Source: RH-AL1 sp965214415
GTDB taxonomy: Bacteria > Pseudomonadota > Alphaproteobacteria > Rhizobiales > Beijerinckiaceae
Direction of reading: 5' to 3'
Length of the DNA stretch: 64,000 bases
Assembly: GCA_965214415.1 (NCBI GenBank)
Contig: CBDCBQ010000003.1
Location: 2,852,001-2,916,000, forward strand
Program-made: the position numbers and the translations under genes
Notes under the pieces: generated by a model
Seen by the model: only the letters and a program-made list of their open reading frames with translations
Databases searched by the model: none
Told to the model about the DNA's origin: nothing
Shown: in pieces, positions 54,142-62,741 of the stretch
Layout: each line of letters starts with the position of its first letter
How positions within the stretch are numbered: position 1 is the stretch's first letter

Positions 54142-55086
54142 ATGTTGGACGAGGTGATCGCCAGTCTCATGCGCTGTCCGCGCTGTCGGTCGCCGCTCGT
54201 CGGGGATGCGGGACCATTGCGCTGCGCCGATCCGGCCTGCCTCTATGCGGCGGAAGGATTTCCGCGCGTCGGCGACACGCCGGTTCTGATAGATTTCGGC
54301 GCCAGCGTGATCGATCGCGACAGCCTGCTTGCCAAGGCCGGCGCCTCGCCGCTGTCGCGCTCGCGAACATGGGCGCGCCGGCTGCGCGAGTGGGCTGCGG
54401 GGTCGAACGACGGAGCGGCCGGTCATTGCGCGGTCTTCCTCGCGCGCGTCCGCGCGTTTCCGGCGCCGCGCATCCTCGTCGTCGGCGGCGGCGGACGCGG
54501 CAGCGGGACCGAGGCGCTGTACGCGGCGAGCGACATCCGCCTCGTCGGAACCGACGTCTACGCCTCGCCCGATGTCGAGATCCTCGCCGACGGTCACGAC
54601 CTGCCGTTCGCCGACGCGAGCTTCCACGGCGTCTGGGTACAGGCGGTGCTGGAGCACGTCGTCGTGCCCGAGCAGGTCGTCGCCGAGATCCACCGCGTGC
54701 TCGTCGACGGTGGGCTCGTCTACGCCGAGACGCCATTCCTGCAGCCGGTGCACGAACGCGCCTATGATTTCACGCGATACACCCGCAGCGGCCACCGCTG
54801 GCTGTTCCGCGGGTTCGCCGAGATCGCCGCCGGCACGATCGGCGGCCCGGCCGAGAGCCTGCTGTGGTCGATCCGCTACCTCGCCCGCGGCCTGTTCCGC
54901 AGCGAGAAGATCGGCTCGGCCGCCGCCGTCGCGTTTTTCTGGCTGCGCTATCTCGACCGGTTGGTGAGCGAGCCGTTCCGCGCGGACTCGGCGACCGGCG
55001 TCTATTTCCTTGGCTCGAAGGCGCCGGACGCGACGATCGCACCGCGCGACCTCGTCGATTACTTCCCCGGAGTTCGTGGCGGCTGA
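54142..55086 (+). CDS. Class I SAM methyltransferase with N-terminal zinc-ribbon-like motif
   Basis: About 314 residues. The N-terminus has CPRCRSPLVGDAGPLRCADPACLY, a Trm112-like Cys4 pattern (residues 12-35). The methyltransferase_11 core follows: ILVVGGGGRGSGTEAL (SAM site), DGHDLPFADASFHGVWVQAVLEHV and HRVLVDGGLVYAETPF. Several starts are possible; ATG 54142 is directly preceded by GGAGGAG, and TTG 54145 would have better spacing. The C-terminus contains a hydrophobic helix that may contact the membrane. Substrate unknown; such genes often act on sugars or lipids. Confidence 0.82.
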   Translation: MLDEVIASLMRCPRCRSPLVGDAGPLRCADPACLYAAEGFPRVGDTPVLIDFGASVIDRDSLLAKAGASPLSRSRTWARRLREWAAGSNDGAAGHCAVFLARVRAFPAPRILVVGGGGRGSGTEALYAASDIRLVGTDVYASPDVEILADGHDLPFADASFHGVWVQAVLEHVVVPEQVVAEIHRVLVDGGLVYAETPFLQPVHERAYDFTRYTRSGHRWLFRGFAEIAAGTIGGPAESLLWSIRYLARGLFRSEKIGSAAAVAFFWLRYLDRLVSEPFRADSATGVYFLGSKAPDATIAPRDLVDYFPGVRGG

Positions 55087-55099
55087 GGACCCGGTCTCG

Positions 55100-56482
55100 C
55101 TACAGAAAGCTCGACGCCAGCGCCGGCTCCTCGGTCAAGGCGTGCGCCATGAATTCGATGGCGCCGCGGATGCGGTCGCGACTGGCAGGGCCGCCGAGGC
55201 AGACGCGCACCGCCTCGGTCGGCTCGCCGGCGGCGACGAAGGCGTCGCTCGCCACGACGCCGATACGCGTCGAGCGCATGTGGCCGACGAAGGCCGAGCG
55301 CGTCCACGGCGGCGGCAATGGCACCCACAGGTTGAAGCTCAGCGGATCGGCGCGATAGCTGCCCGGCGGCAGGATCGACGCGACCATCTTCTGGCGCGCC
55401 GCTGTCTCGGCGCGGATGAAGCGCAGGATCATGTCGGCGGTGCCGTCCTCGATCCAGCGCGTCGCCAGGGCCACGGTCAACGGCGAGGCCATCACGTTGG
55501 CGGCGCGCAGCGCGGCGGCGAACGGCCAGCCCGACTTGGCGTCCGGCACGACGACATAGGCCGCGCGCAGCCCGGCCCCAATGCATTTGGCGAGCCCGGC
55601 GATGTGCCAGGTGATGTCCGGCGCCATCGCCGCGAGCGGGTGCACGCCGTGGCTCGGAATGAAGCCGTAGGCGTCATCCTCGACGATCGGCAGGTTGTAG
55701 CGCCGCGCCACCGCGACGATCGCCGCGCGGCGGCTCTCGGGGATCGTCAACGTGGTCGGGTTCTGCAGGGTGGGATTGAGGTAGATCGCCTTGGGCGTGC
55801 GCGTTTCGCAGGCATGCGCGAGCGCGTCGGGATCGATGCCGTCGACGTCCATCGGCAGGCCGACGAGATCGAGGCCGAGCTGGGCCGCGATGAGGCGAAC
55901 GCCCGGGTAGGTGATCGCCTCGCACAGCACCGTCTCGCCGGGCTTGGCGAGCAGCGACAGGATGCCCATTATCGCTGGATGCGCGCCCGGCACCACGAAG
56001 ATGCGCTCTTGCTTCGGCACCAACGCACGCCGGCCGAGCCATGACGAGGCGGCATCCTTGTCCGCGCGGGTCCCGCCGAAACCCTGGTAGCGCAGCAGGA
56101 ACACGAGGTCGCGCGCGACCTCCGCGCAGCCCTCGCGCATGCGGTCCAACAGGTCCGGATCGGTCGGCTCGGGCGGCAGGTTCATCGACAGATCGACGAT
56201 GTCGGCGCGGATGTCGCCGCCAGCCTGCGCGGACCGCCGCGGCCCCCGCACGAACGTCCCCTGGCCGACGCGCGATTCGATCAATCCGCGCCGCTGCGCC
56301 TCTACGTAGCCGCGGGCGACGGTCGTGAAGTCGATTCCCAGGCGCGCCGCGAGCTTGCGTTGCGGCGGCAAGCGATCACCGGGCGACAGCCGCCCCGACT
56401 TGAGGTCCGCGTCGATGATGTCGGCAATCGCGATATAGCGCGGCTTGTCGCTGCGCCGAAGATCGGGAATCCAGTCGATCAT
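55100..56482 (-). CDS. MocR-type regulator (GntR HTH fused to aminotransferase fold)
   Basis: A 460-residue PLP-dependent regulator. The winged HTH is at residues 15-80 (RYIAIADIIDADLKSGRLSPGDRLPPQRKLAARLGI and LIESRVGQGTFV), followed by a class I aminotransferase-like domain with NPTLQNPTTLTIPESRR and the PLP lysine in HIAGLAKCIGAGLRAAY. It is divergent from the Nit1C cluster (321 bp between), so control of that cluster is plausible. Other Nit1C clusters use a sigma-54 activator instead, and the promoter here is of sigma-54 type, which a MocR cannot open, so its target may be elsewhere. Confidence 0.9.
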   Translation of the reverse strand: MIDWIPDLRRSDKPRYIAIADIIDADLKSGRLSPGDRLPPQRKLAARLGIDFTTVARGYVEAQRRGLIESRVGQGTFVRGPRRSAQAGGDIRADIVDLSMNLPPEPTDPDLLDRMREGCAEVARDLVFLLRYQGFGGTRADKDAASSWLGRRALVPKQERIFVVPGAHPAIMGILSLLAKPGETVLCEAITYPGVRLIAAQLGLDLVGLPMDVDGIDPDALAHACETRTPKAIYLNPTLQNPTTLTIPESRRAAIVAVARRYNLPIVEDDAYGFIPSHGVHPLAAMAPDITWHIAGLAKCIGAGLRAAYVVVPDAKSGWPFAAALRAANVMASPLTVALATRWIEDGTADMILRFIRAETAARQKMVASILPPGSYRADPLSFNLWVPLPPPWTRSAFVGHMRSTRIGVVASDAFVAAGEPTEAVRVCLGGPASRDRIRGAIEFMAHALTEEPALASSFL

Positions 56483-56733
56483 TGTGCTCAATCAAGCTCG
56501 ACCCACACAGCAAGTTCCGATCCAAACATTGACTGGAGATTGGATGTAAGTGCTCACCGCCTACTTTAGTCGATGGCTACTATACTCCAGCGACCGAGAC
56601 TCTGCCGTGACCAAAGATCAGCCGCTTCGCACGTTCAATTGGCAGGATGATGATACGACGAGCCTTTACGATTGAAGGTATAATTGACCGGCGCGCCATG
56701 GTTTGTCCTGCGATATCAAACGCCGCTGCCGCG

Positions 56734-56748
56734 TGGCACATCGATTGC
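56734..56748 (+). promoter_or_regulatory. Sigma-54 (RpoN) -24/-12 promoter of the Nit1C operon
   Basis: TGGCAC, five bases, TTGC: full agreement with the RpoN consensus TGGCAC-N5-TTGC, with the GG and GC doublets 12 bases apart. Initiation is predicted near 56760, giving a leader of about 45 nt before the nitB ATG. Such promoters need an enhancer-binding activator such as NtrC; no clear NtrC site is seen in the 321-bp gap, which has no gene either. Confidence 0.8.
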
Positions 56749-56803
56749 GTTGCGGCTCAAATCCCCGCGTGCGCCGGGGGCAAACGCCACCGAGGAGTAG
56801 ACG

Positions 56804-57286
56804 ATGCCCGCCGTAACAATGCCAATGCACAAAAAAGGTGATCACCTCGTCGATTACGAGGACAAGAAGTTTGAAGACGTAAAAGCGCTTCCCGGCGAAA
56901 AGGCCCTCATCACCTTCCACACCGTCGCCTTCGAAGGCTCGATCGGTCTGGTCAATTTGCTCCAGGCCACCCGCATCCAGCGCAAGGGATTCGAGACAAG
57001 CATCCTCCTGTACGGCCCCGGCGTGACGCTCGGCCTGCAGCGCGGCTTCCCGACCCTCGGCGACGAGGCATTCCCGGGGCATCTCGCGATGAACAAGCAG
57101 GTCGAGAAGTTCATGTCGGAAGGTGGCAAGGTCTATGCCTGCCGCTTCGCCTTGCAGGCGCTGTACGGTCACGGCGAGCCGTCGCTGATCCCGGGCATCA
57201 TCCCGATCAGCCCGCTCGATGTGCTCGACCTGATCCTCCTGCATCGTCGCGCCAACGCGTTCATGTTGAACACCTGGACGCTCTAA
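56804..57286 (+). CDS. nitB: Nit1C cluster protein, MSMEG_0572/Sll0783 family
   Basis: A 160-residue soluble protein. KALITFHTVAFEGSIGLVNLLQATRIQRKGF, then LYGPGVTLGLQRGFP and KVYACRFALQALYGHGE are characteristic of the MSMEG_0572 (Sll0783) family, linked to nitrogen starvation; the fold resembles DsrE-like proteins. GAGGAG lies six nt before the ATG. It is the first gene after the sigma-54 promoter. Biochemical function is unknown. Confidence 0.93.
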   Translation: MPAVTMPMHKKGDHLVDYEDKKFEDVKALPGEKALITFHTVAFEGSIGLVNLLQATRIQRKGFETSILLYGPGVTLGLQRGFPTLGDEAFPGHLAMNKQVEKFMSEGGKVYACRFALQALYGHGEPSLIPGIIPISPLDVLDLILLHRRANAFMLNTWTL

Positions 57287-57296
57287 CGTCCGAAGC

Positions 57297-57323
57297 GGGT
57301 GCCCGGATAACCCCCGGGCGCCC
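57297..57323 (+). other. Intercistronic stem-loop between nitB and nitC
   Basis: GGGTGCCCGG pairs with CCGGGCGCCC (10 bp, one G-T) around the loop ATAACCC, 10 nt after the nitB stop. No T tract follows, so it is more likely an RNA-stabilising or attenuating hairpin than a full terminator. nitC starts 20 nt later. Confidence 0.6.
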
Positions 57324-57342
57324 CCAACACGGGGTCCCTCCC

Positions 57343-58365
57343 ATGGAGAAGCGAACGATCCGCGTCGCGGCCGCGCAGATTTCGCCGGTCTTGGACCGGC
57401 CGGGCGGCACGCTCGAGAAGGTGCTCAACGCCATCGAGGAGGCGGCTGGCAAGGACGTCGGCTTCGCCGTGTTCCCCGAGACGTTCCTGCCGTACTATCC
57501 GTATTTTTCGTTCGTCGAGCCGCCGGTTTCGATCGGCGCGGCGCATCTGAAGCTCTACGATGAAGCCGTCGTCGTGCCCGGCCCGGTCACCCAGGCGCTG
57601 AGCGCGGCCGCCAAGAAGCATTCGATGGTGCTCGTGATGGGCGTCAACGAGCGCGACGGTGGCACGCTCTACAATGCTCAGCTCGTGTTCGACGCCGACG
57701 GGTCGATGCCGCTCAAGCGGCGCAAGATCACGCCGACCTACCATGAGCGCATGGTGTGGGGCATGGGCGATGGCGCCGGCCTCAAGGTCGTCGACACCGC
57801 GATCGGCCGCGTCGGCGCGCTGGCCTGTTGGGAGCACTACAATCCGCTCGCACGCTACGCCTTGATGGCGCAGAGCGAGGAGTTTCACGCGGCGCAATTT
57901 CCGGGCTCGCTCGTCGGCCAGATCTTCGCCGATCAGATGGAGGTGACGATCCGCCATCACGCGCTCGAGTCCGGCTGCTTTGTCGTCAACGCGACGGGCT
58001 GGCTGACGGACGCGCAGATCGCCGCGATCCAGCCGAACGAAAAGCTGCAGAAGGGCCTGCGCGGCGGCAATTGCACGGCGATCGTCTCGCCGGAGGGCAA
58101 GCACCTCGCGCCGCCGATGACCGAGGGCGAAGGCCTGCTCATCGCCGACTGCGACACCGCGCTCATCTTCAAGCGCAAGCGGATGATGGATTCGATCGGC
58201 CACTACGCGCGGCCGGAGCTGTTGCAGCTGCATGTCGATGCACGACCGACGGCGACGATGGTGCAGCATTTCGGCGAGCGGCCGAGCGTGCCGATGGCGC
58301 CGACGCAAACCATGTCGCCGCCACCGCCTCCCCTCCTCTCGCCCTCGAAAGACGAAGCCGCATGA
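57343..58365 (+). CDS. nitC: Nit1-family nitrilase (Sll0784 type)
   Basis: A 340-residue nitrilase. The catalytic triad is visible: Glu46 in FAVFPETFLPYYPY, Lys128 in KRRKITPTYHERMVWG and Cys162 in ALACWEHYNPLARY. It hydrolyses a nitrile to acid and ammonia; the branch-1 (Nit1) enzymes occur only in this gene cluster. The C-terminal tail (MSPPPPPLLSPSKDEAA) is longer than the core. The stop overlaps the radical SAM start (ATGA). In Pseudomonas this cluster is needed for growth on cyanide as nitrogen source. Confidence 0.95.
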   Translation: MEKRTIRVAAAQISPVLDRPGGTLEKVLNAIEEAAGKDVGFAVFPETFLPYYPYFSFVEPPVSIGAAHLKLYDEAVVVPGPVTQALSAAAKKHSMVLVMGVNERDGGTLYNAQLVFDADGSMPLKRRKITPTYHERMVWGMGDGAGLKVVDTAIGRVGALACWEHYNPLARYALMAQSEEFHAAQFPGSLVGQIFADQMEVTIRHHALESGCFVVNATGWLTDAQIAAIQPNEKLQKGLRGGNCTAIVSPEGKHLAPPMTEGEGLLIADCDTALIFKRKRMMDSIGHYARPELLQLHVDARPTATMVQHFGERPSVPMAPTQTMSPPPPPLLSPSKDEAA

Positions 58366-59555
58366 GCGAGCTGACGACCGAACGCCTGATCAACGAGTTG
58401 CAATCCTACGGCGTACGCCTTGCCGACACGAAGGTCGGCGCGCCAAGCCGCCGCGGCGGGGCGGGGCCGTCGGACCACAAGGCCGTGACCATCAATGGCC
58501 GCACCGTTATGGTGCCGATCCATACGGCCGCGTCGCACGAATCGCCCTACACCTCGCGCCGGCCCGATGCCGACGGCTTCAGCGTGATCGAGCGCGATGG
58601 CGTCTACGTCGGTCGCATGTCGTTCCCCAACCAGCCGCGCTTCTACGGCCTGCAGACGTTCGACGGCATCCCGTATTCGAAGATCGCCGTGCTGCACTCG
58701 AAGGACGTGCTGGCGACGACGATCCTGCAGACCTGCATCCGCTATCAGAGCCGCACCAAGACCTGCCAATTCTGCGCGATCGGCCAGTCGCTCGCGGCCG
58801 GTCGCACGATCGCCCACAAGACGCCTGAGCAGCTTGCCGAGGTGGCCCGAGCCGCCGTGCTGCTCGACGGCGTCAAACACATGGTGATGACGACCGGCAC
58901 GCCGAACGCCACCGACCGCGGTGCCGCCGTGCTCTGCGAGAGCGCATTCGCGGTGAAAGCCTCGGTCGACCTGCCGATCCAGGCGCAATGCGAGCCGCCG
59001 GACGAGAACCGCTGGTTCGAGCGCATGCGCGCCTCGGGCATCGACGCGCTCGGCATGCATATCGAGGCAGTGACGCCGGCGATCCGCGATCGGATCATGC
59101 CCGGCAAAGCGAGCGTGCCGCTTGAGCGCTACATGAAGGCGTTCGAGGCGGCGGTGCCGGTGTTCGGCCACGGCCAAGTCTCGACCTACATCCTCGCCGG
59201 ACTCGGCGACACGTCGGAAGCAATCCTCGACATGGCGCGCGAGCTGATCGCGCGCGGCGTCTACCCGTTCGTCGTGCCGTTCGTGCCAATCTCCGGCACG
59301 CCGCTCGAGGATCATCCCTCGCCATCGCCCGGCTTCATGCACGAAATCCTGGCGCCGCTCGCCGGCATGCTGCGCGACGCCGGCATGCGCTCCGACACGA
59401 TCAAGGCCGGCTGCGGCAAGTGCGGCGCCTGTTCGGCGCTTTCGACCTACGAGAAGGCCGGCGACGCGACGTCCGCCGCTTCCGCGCCAGCAATCGTGTC
59501 GGTGCCATTCAAGGTCCCCAGCATCGACCTCGTCCTCGAGGGAGTACGCGGGTGA
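58362..59555 (+). CDS. nitD: Radical SAM protein of Nit1C cluster, MSMEG_0568 family
   Basis: A 397-residue radical SAM enzyme with an atypical cluster motif: Cys125, Cys135 and Cys138 (C-x9-C-x2-C) instead of C-x3-C-x2-C. MVMTTGTPNATDRG and IQAQCEPPDENRWFERM are family marks, and a C-terminal CGKCGACSAL adds three Cys, perhaps for an auxiliary cluster. It presumably transforms the nitrile or a precursor, but the reaction is unknown. GTG of the next gene overlaps its TGA. Confidence 0.95.
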   Translation: MSELTTERLINELQSYGVRLADTKVGAPSRRGGAGPSDHKAVTINGRTVMVPIHTAASHESPYTSRRPDADGFSVIERDGVYVGRMSFPNQPRFYGLQTFDGIPYSKIAVLHSKDVLATTILQTCIRYQSRTKTCQFCAIGQSLAAGRTIAHKTPEQLAEVARAAVLLDGVKHMVMTTGTPNATDRGAAVLCESAFAVKASVDLPIQAQCEPPDENRWFERMRASGIDALGMHIEAVTPAIRDRIMPGKASVPLERYMKAFEAAVPVFGHGQVSTYILAGLGDTSEAILDMARELIARGVYPFVVPFVPISGTPLEDHPSPSPGFMHEILAPLAGMLRDAGMRSDTIKAGCGKCGACSALSTYEKAGDATSAASAPAIVSVPFKVPSIDLVLEGVRG

Positions 59556-60097
59556 TCGCGGAGGCCTTCGGCCCGTTCGCGGCCTGCCATTTCAGGCTAA
59601 AATACGCATCCGAGCCGTGGGAAATCCGGGGCGCCGCCGCCTTGCGTCGGAGCGTGTTCTGCGATGAGCAGAAAATCTTCGAGCGCGACGATCGCGACAA
59701 GACGGATGAGACCGCGATCCATTTGGTCGCGCTCTCGACGATGGCGGTCCTGGCCGACGAGGTCGTCGGCACCGTCCGCATCCACGAGAACGAGCCAGGC
59801 ATCTGGTATGGCTCCCGCTTGGCGGTAGACGCACGCTATCGCCGCGTCGGCGCGCTCGGCGCGGCGCTCATCCGGCTCGCGGTATCCTCAGCCAACGCGA
59901 TCGGCTGCACGCGCTTCTACGGCAATATCCAGACGCAGAACGAGTTGATGTTCCGCCGCCTCGCGTGGACGCGCGTATCGGAGATCGATCTGCACGGCGT
60001 GCCGCACGTGCTGATGCAGGCCGATCTCGCCGCCTATCCGCCGCTCGTCAACGCGCCGGAGGGCTTCCACACGCTGGCTCATAGAGTGGCCGCGTGA
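59552..60097 (+). CDS. nitE: GNAT-family acetyltransferase of Nit1C cluster, MSMEG_0567 family
   Basis: A 181-residue GNAT protein starting at GTG 59552, overlapping the previous stop by 4 bp. LRRSVFCDEQKIFERDDRDKTDE is the family N-terminus, and SRLAVDARYRRVGALGAALIRLA the acetyl-CoA loop (R-x-x-G-x-x-G/A). The upstream frame is open but belongs to the radical SAM gene. In cyanobacteria this domain is encoded as Sll0786. Substrate unknown. Confidence 0.93.
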   Translation: MIAEAFGPFAACHFRLKYASEPWEIRGAAALRRSVFCDEQKIFERDDRDKTDETAIHLVALSTMAVLADEVVGTVRIHENEPGIWYGSRLAVDARYRRVGALGAALIRLAVSSANAIGCTRFYGNIQTQNELMFRRLAWTRVSEIDLHGVPHVLMQADLAAYPPLVNAPEGFHTLAHRVAA

Positions 60098-61089
60098 ACG
60101 CCTCCACGCTCGAGGCGATCGCCGCTCGCGTGCTGGCGGGGCGCGGTATGGCGCACAAGACGGATATCGCCGATGTCGTCGCCTCGCTGGGCTTGGCCGA
60201 CGGCGCGGTGCGTGTCGGCGACGATTGCGCGGCGATCCCGGATGGTGACGGCTGGCTATTGTTTGCGATCGAAGGGTTCGTCAACGATTTCGTCGAGGGC
60301 GATCCGCGCTTCGCCGGCTATTGCGGCGTGATGGTCAACCTCAGCGACATCGCCGCGATGGGTGGCCGGCCGATCGCCGTTGTCGACGCGGTGTGGGCGC
60401 GCGACGCCGAGGCCGCCGACCCGGTTCTCGCCGGCCTGCGCGAGGCCGCCTCGATCTACGGCGTGCCGATCGTCGGCGGCCACACCAACAATCGTACCGA
60501 TCGTGGCCAGCTCGCGGTGGCGATCCTCGGCCGCGCGAAGCGTCTCATCACGAGCTTCGATGCGCGGGACGGCGACGTGCTTGTGGCGGCGATCGACCTG
60601 CGCGGGGGCTTTCGCGGCGACAGCCTGAACTGGGATGCCTCGAGCGGGTCGTCGGCAGCTCGGCTGCGCGGCGATCTCGCGATCCTGCCCGATCTCGCCG
60701 AGGCCGGCCTCGTCGCCGCCGGCAAGGACATCAGCATGGCGGGGCTCGTCGGCACGGCTATGATGCTGCTCGAGTCGTCCGGCCGCGGCGGCCGTATCGA
60801 GGTCGACGCGGTGCCCTGCCCGGCCGACATCGCGCTCGTCAAGCTCCTGCTCGCCTTCCCGAGCTTCGGCTTCATCCTGTCGGTGCGGCCTGACCACGTC
60901 GGCGCGGTCCTGGCGCGCTTTGCCGCGCGCGACATCGCTTGCGCGGCTGTCGGCGCCGTGGACAACTCGCGCCGAATGCGCCTTTGGCGCGACGGCGAGG
61001 AGATCGAGATCTGGGATTTCGCGCGACCGTTCATTGGCTGCGACACGCGCTCCGGCTGCGAGCCGCACGCGCCGGCGAGGATCGCCTGA
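60094..61089 (+). CDS. nitF: AIR-synthase-like ATP-binding protein of Nit1C cluster, Sll0787 family
   Basis: A 331-residue PurM/HypE/ThiL-fold protein with a GTG start overlapping the upstream stop. VRVGDDCAAIPDGDGWLLFAIEGFVNDFV (ATP/metal-binding), VNLSDIAAMGGRPIAVVDAVW and GHTNNRTDRGQLAV are hallmarks. Members of this fold phosphorylate or cyclise amide/thio substrates with ATP. Here the substrate is unknown. Confidence 0.94.
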   Translation: MNASTLEAIAARVLAGRGMAHKTDIADVVASLGLADGAVRVGDDCAAIPDGDGWLLFAIEGFVNDFVEGDPRFAGYCGVMVNLSDIAAMGGRPIAVVDAVWARDAEAADPVLAGLREAASIYGVPIVGGHTNNRTDRGQLAVAILGRAKRLITSFDARDGDVLVAAIDLRGGFRGDSLNWDASSGSSAARLRGDLAILPDLAEAGLVAAGKDISMAGLVGTAMMLLESSGRGGRIEVDAVPCPADIALVKLLLAFPSFGFILSVRPDHVGAVLARFAARDIACAAVGAVDNSRRMRLWRDGEEIEIWDFARPFIGCDTRSGCEPHAPARIA

Positions 61090-61376
61090 TGCCCGTCACG
61101 CTGTTCCGCGTCCGCTGGCCGGACGGCTCGGTCGAGACGCACTATTCGCCCTCGACGATCATTCAGGAGTACTTCGAGGTCGGGCGCAGCTATACGCTGA
61201 GCGACTTCCTCGGCCTTTGCCGCAGGGGGCTGAATGCCGCGAGCGATCGCGTCGCCTCGGTCTACGGCGGCGCCGGCTGCTCGCGGGCGATGGCTCAACT
61301 CGCCGCCATCGAGGCCAAGGCGGGACGCGAAACGGACCAGCAGGCGCCTGTCCGGATCGAAGGGTTCGAGTCGTAG
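61089..61376 (+). CDS. nitG: Nit1C cluster small protein, MSMEG_0570 family
   Basis: A 95-residue protein: MPVTLFRVRWPDGSVETHYSP then STIIQEYFEVGRSYTLSDFL is the known MSMEG_0570 family start, linked to nitrogen starvation. The ATG overlaps the previous stop by one base (TGATG), which fixes the start although the frame is open upstream. No catalytic motif is visible. Confidence 0.93.
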   Translation: MPVTLFRVRWPDGSVETHYSPSTIIQEYFEVGRSYTLSDFLGLCRRGLNAASDRVASVYGGAGCSRAMAQLAAIEAKAGRETDQQAPVRIEGFES

Positions 61377-61399
61377 CGCCGCTTTTTGGAGCGAAGGCC

Positions 61400-62734
61400 G
61401 TGGTTGACGAGATCACCAATACAGAAAACCTCGAAAGTGCCGAGAGCGTGCTGCTCGACGCGCCGCAGCGCGGCCATGTCCCGGTCGTGATCGTCGGCGG
61501 CGGACAGTCCGGGCTGTCGACGAGCTGGTATCTGAAGGAAAAGGGCATCGGCCATGTTGTGCTCGAGAAGAACCGCATCGGCCATTCCTGGCGCGCGGAG
61601 CGGTGGGACACGTTCTGTCTCGTGACGCCGAATTGGCAGTGCACGCTGCCGGGCCATCCCTACACGGGCGACGATCCCGACGGCTTCATGCTGAAGGACG
61701 ACATCGTCGCCTATGTCGAGGCCTTCGCGAAGAAGGTCGATCCGCCGATCCACGAGGGCGTCACGGTCGAGAAGGTGACGCGCGCGCCGGACGGCACGTT
61801 CCGCGTCGCGACCTCGAAGGGCATCTGGACGACGGACCATGTCGTCATGGCGATCTCGGGTTACCACGTCCCGTCGATCCCGCGCGTCGGCGAGCGTTTG
61901 CCGCTCGATCTCTACCAGATCCACTCGCAGGCCTATCGCAATCCCGAGCAGATTCCGGACGGCGAGGTGCTGGTCGTCGGCACCGGCCAGTCCGGCTGCC
62001 AGCTTGCCGAGGATCTGCATCTCGCCGGCCGCAAGGTGCACATCGCGGTCGGCGACGCGCCGCGTTCGCCACGCAAATATCGCGGCAAGGACGCGATCAA
62101 GTGGCTCGACGAGATGGGCTATTACGACATCACGGTGGAGACGCATCCGCTCGGCACCGAAGTTCGCAAGAAGGCCAACCATTACTTCACGGGGCGCGAC
62201 GGCGGCCACGAGATCGACCTGCGCCAGTTCGCGGCCGAGGGCGTCAAGCTCTACGGCATGCTCGACAAGGTCGATGGCGACGTGGTGACGTTCAAACCCG
62301 ACCTCGCCGCGAACCTCGAGACCGCGGACAAGGTGTACCTGCGCATCCGCAAGATGATCGACGACTACATCGCCAAGTCCGGCATCGACGCGCCGACGGC
62401 CAAGCCCTATTCGCCGCCATGGACGGTCGTCGAGGAGCCAAAAAGCCTCAGCCTGAAAGGCTCGAACATCAACGCGGTGATCTGGTCGACCGGCTTTCGC
62501 GCAGACTTTTCGATGGTCGACATTCCCGTCTTCAACGGCGCCGGCTATCCCGGCCACCATCGCGGGGTGACGACGGTCCCCGGCCTGTATTTTCTGGGGC
62601 TCGGCTGGCTGTGGACCTGGGGCTCGGGCCGGTTCTCCGGCATCGCGCAGGACGCGGAGCATGTCGCGGAGGACATCGGCCGGCGCTTCTGGTCGCTCGA
62701 CCTGTCGAGCGCGCCGCAGCAGAAGGTCGCGTGA
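61400..62734 (+). CDS. nitH: Flavin monooxygenase-like oxidoreductase of Nit1C cluster, MSMEG_0569 family
   Basis: A 444-residue flavoprotein starting at GTG 61400. Two dinucleotide sites are seen: VVIVGGGQSGLSTSWYLKEKG (FAD) and EVLVVGTGQSGCQLAEDLHLAG (NADPH), as in class B flavin monooxygenases. The C-terminus LYFLGLGWLWTWGSGRFSG is family-specific. It would oxidise a nitrogen or carbon centre in the unknown Nit1C pathway. It is the last gene of the cluster, 23 bp after nitG. Confidence 0.94.
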   Translation: MVDEITNTENLESAESVLLDAPQRGHVPVVIVGGGQSGLSTSWYLKEKGIGHVVLEKNRIGHSWRAERWDTFCLVTPNWQCTLPGHPYTGDDPDGFMLKDDIVAYVEAFAKKVDPPIHEGVTVEKVTRAPDGTFRVATSKGIWTTDHVVMAISGYHVPSIPRVGERLPLDLYQIHSQAYRNPEQIPDGEVLVVGTGQSGCQLAEDLHLAGRKVHIAVGDAPRSPRKYRGKDAIKWLDEMGYYDITVETHPLGTEVRKKANHYFTGRDGGHEIDLRQFAAEGVKLYGMLDKVDGDVVTFKPDLAANLETADKVYLRIRKMIDDYIAKSGIDAPTAKPYSPPWTVVEEPKSLSLKGSNINAVIWSTGFRADFSMVDIPVFNGAGYPGHHRGVTTVPGLYFLGLGWLWTWGSGRFSGIAQDAEHVAEDIGRRFWSLDLSSAPQQKVA

Positions 62735-62741
62735 GCGGCAC

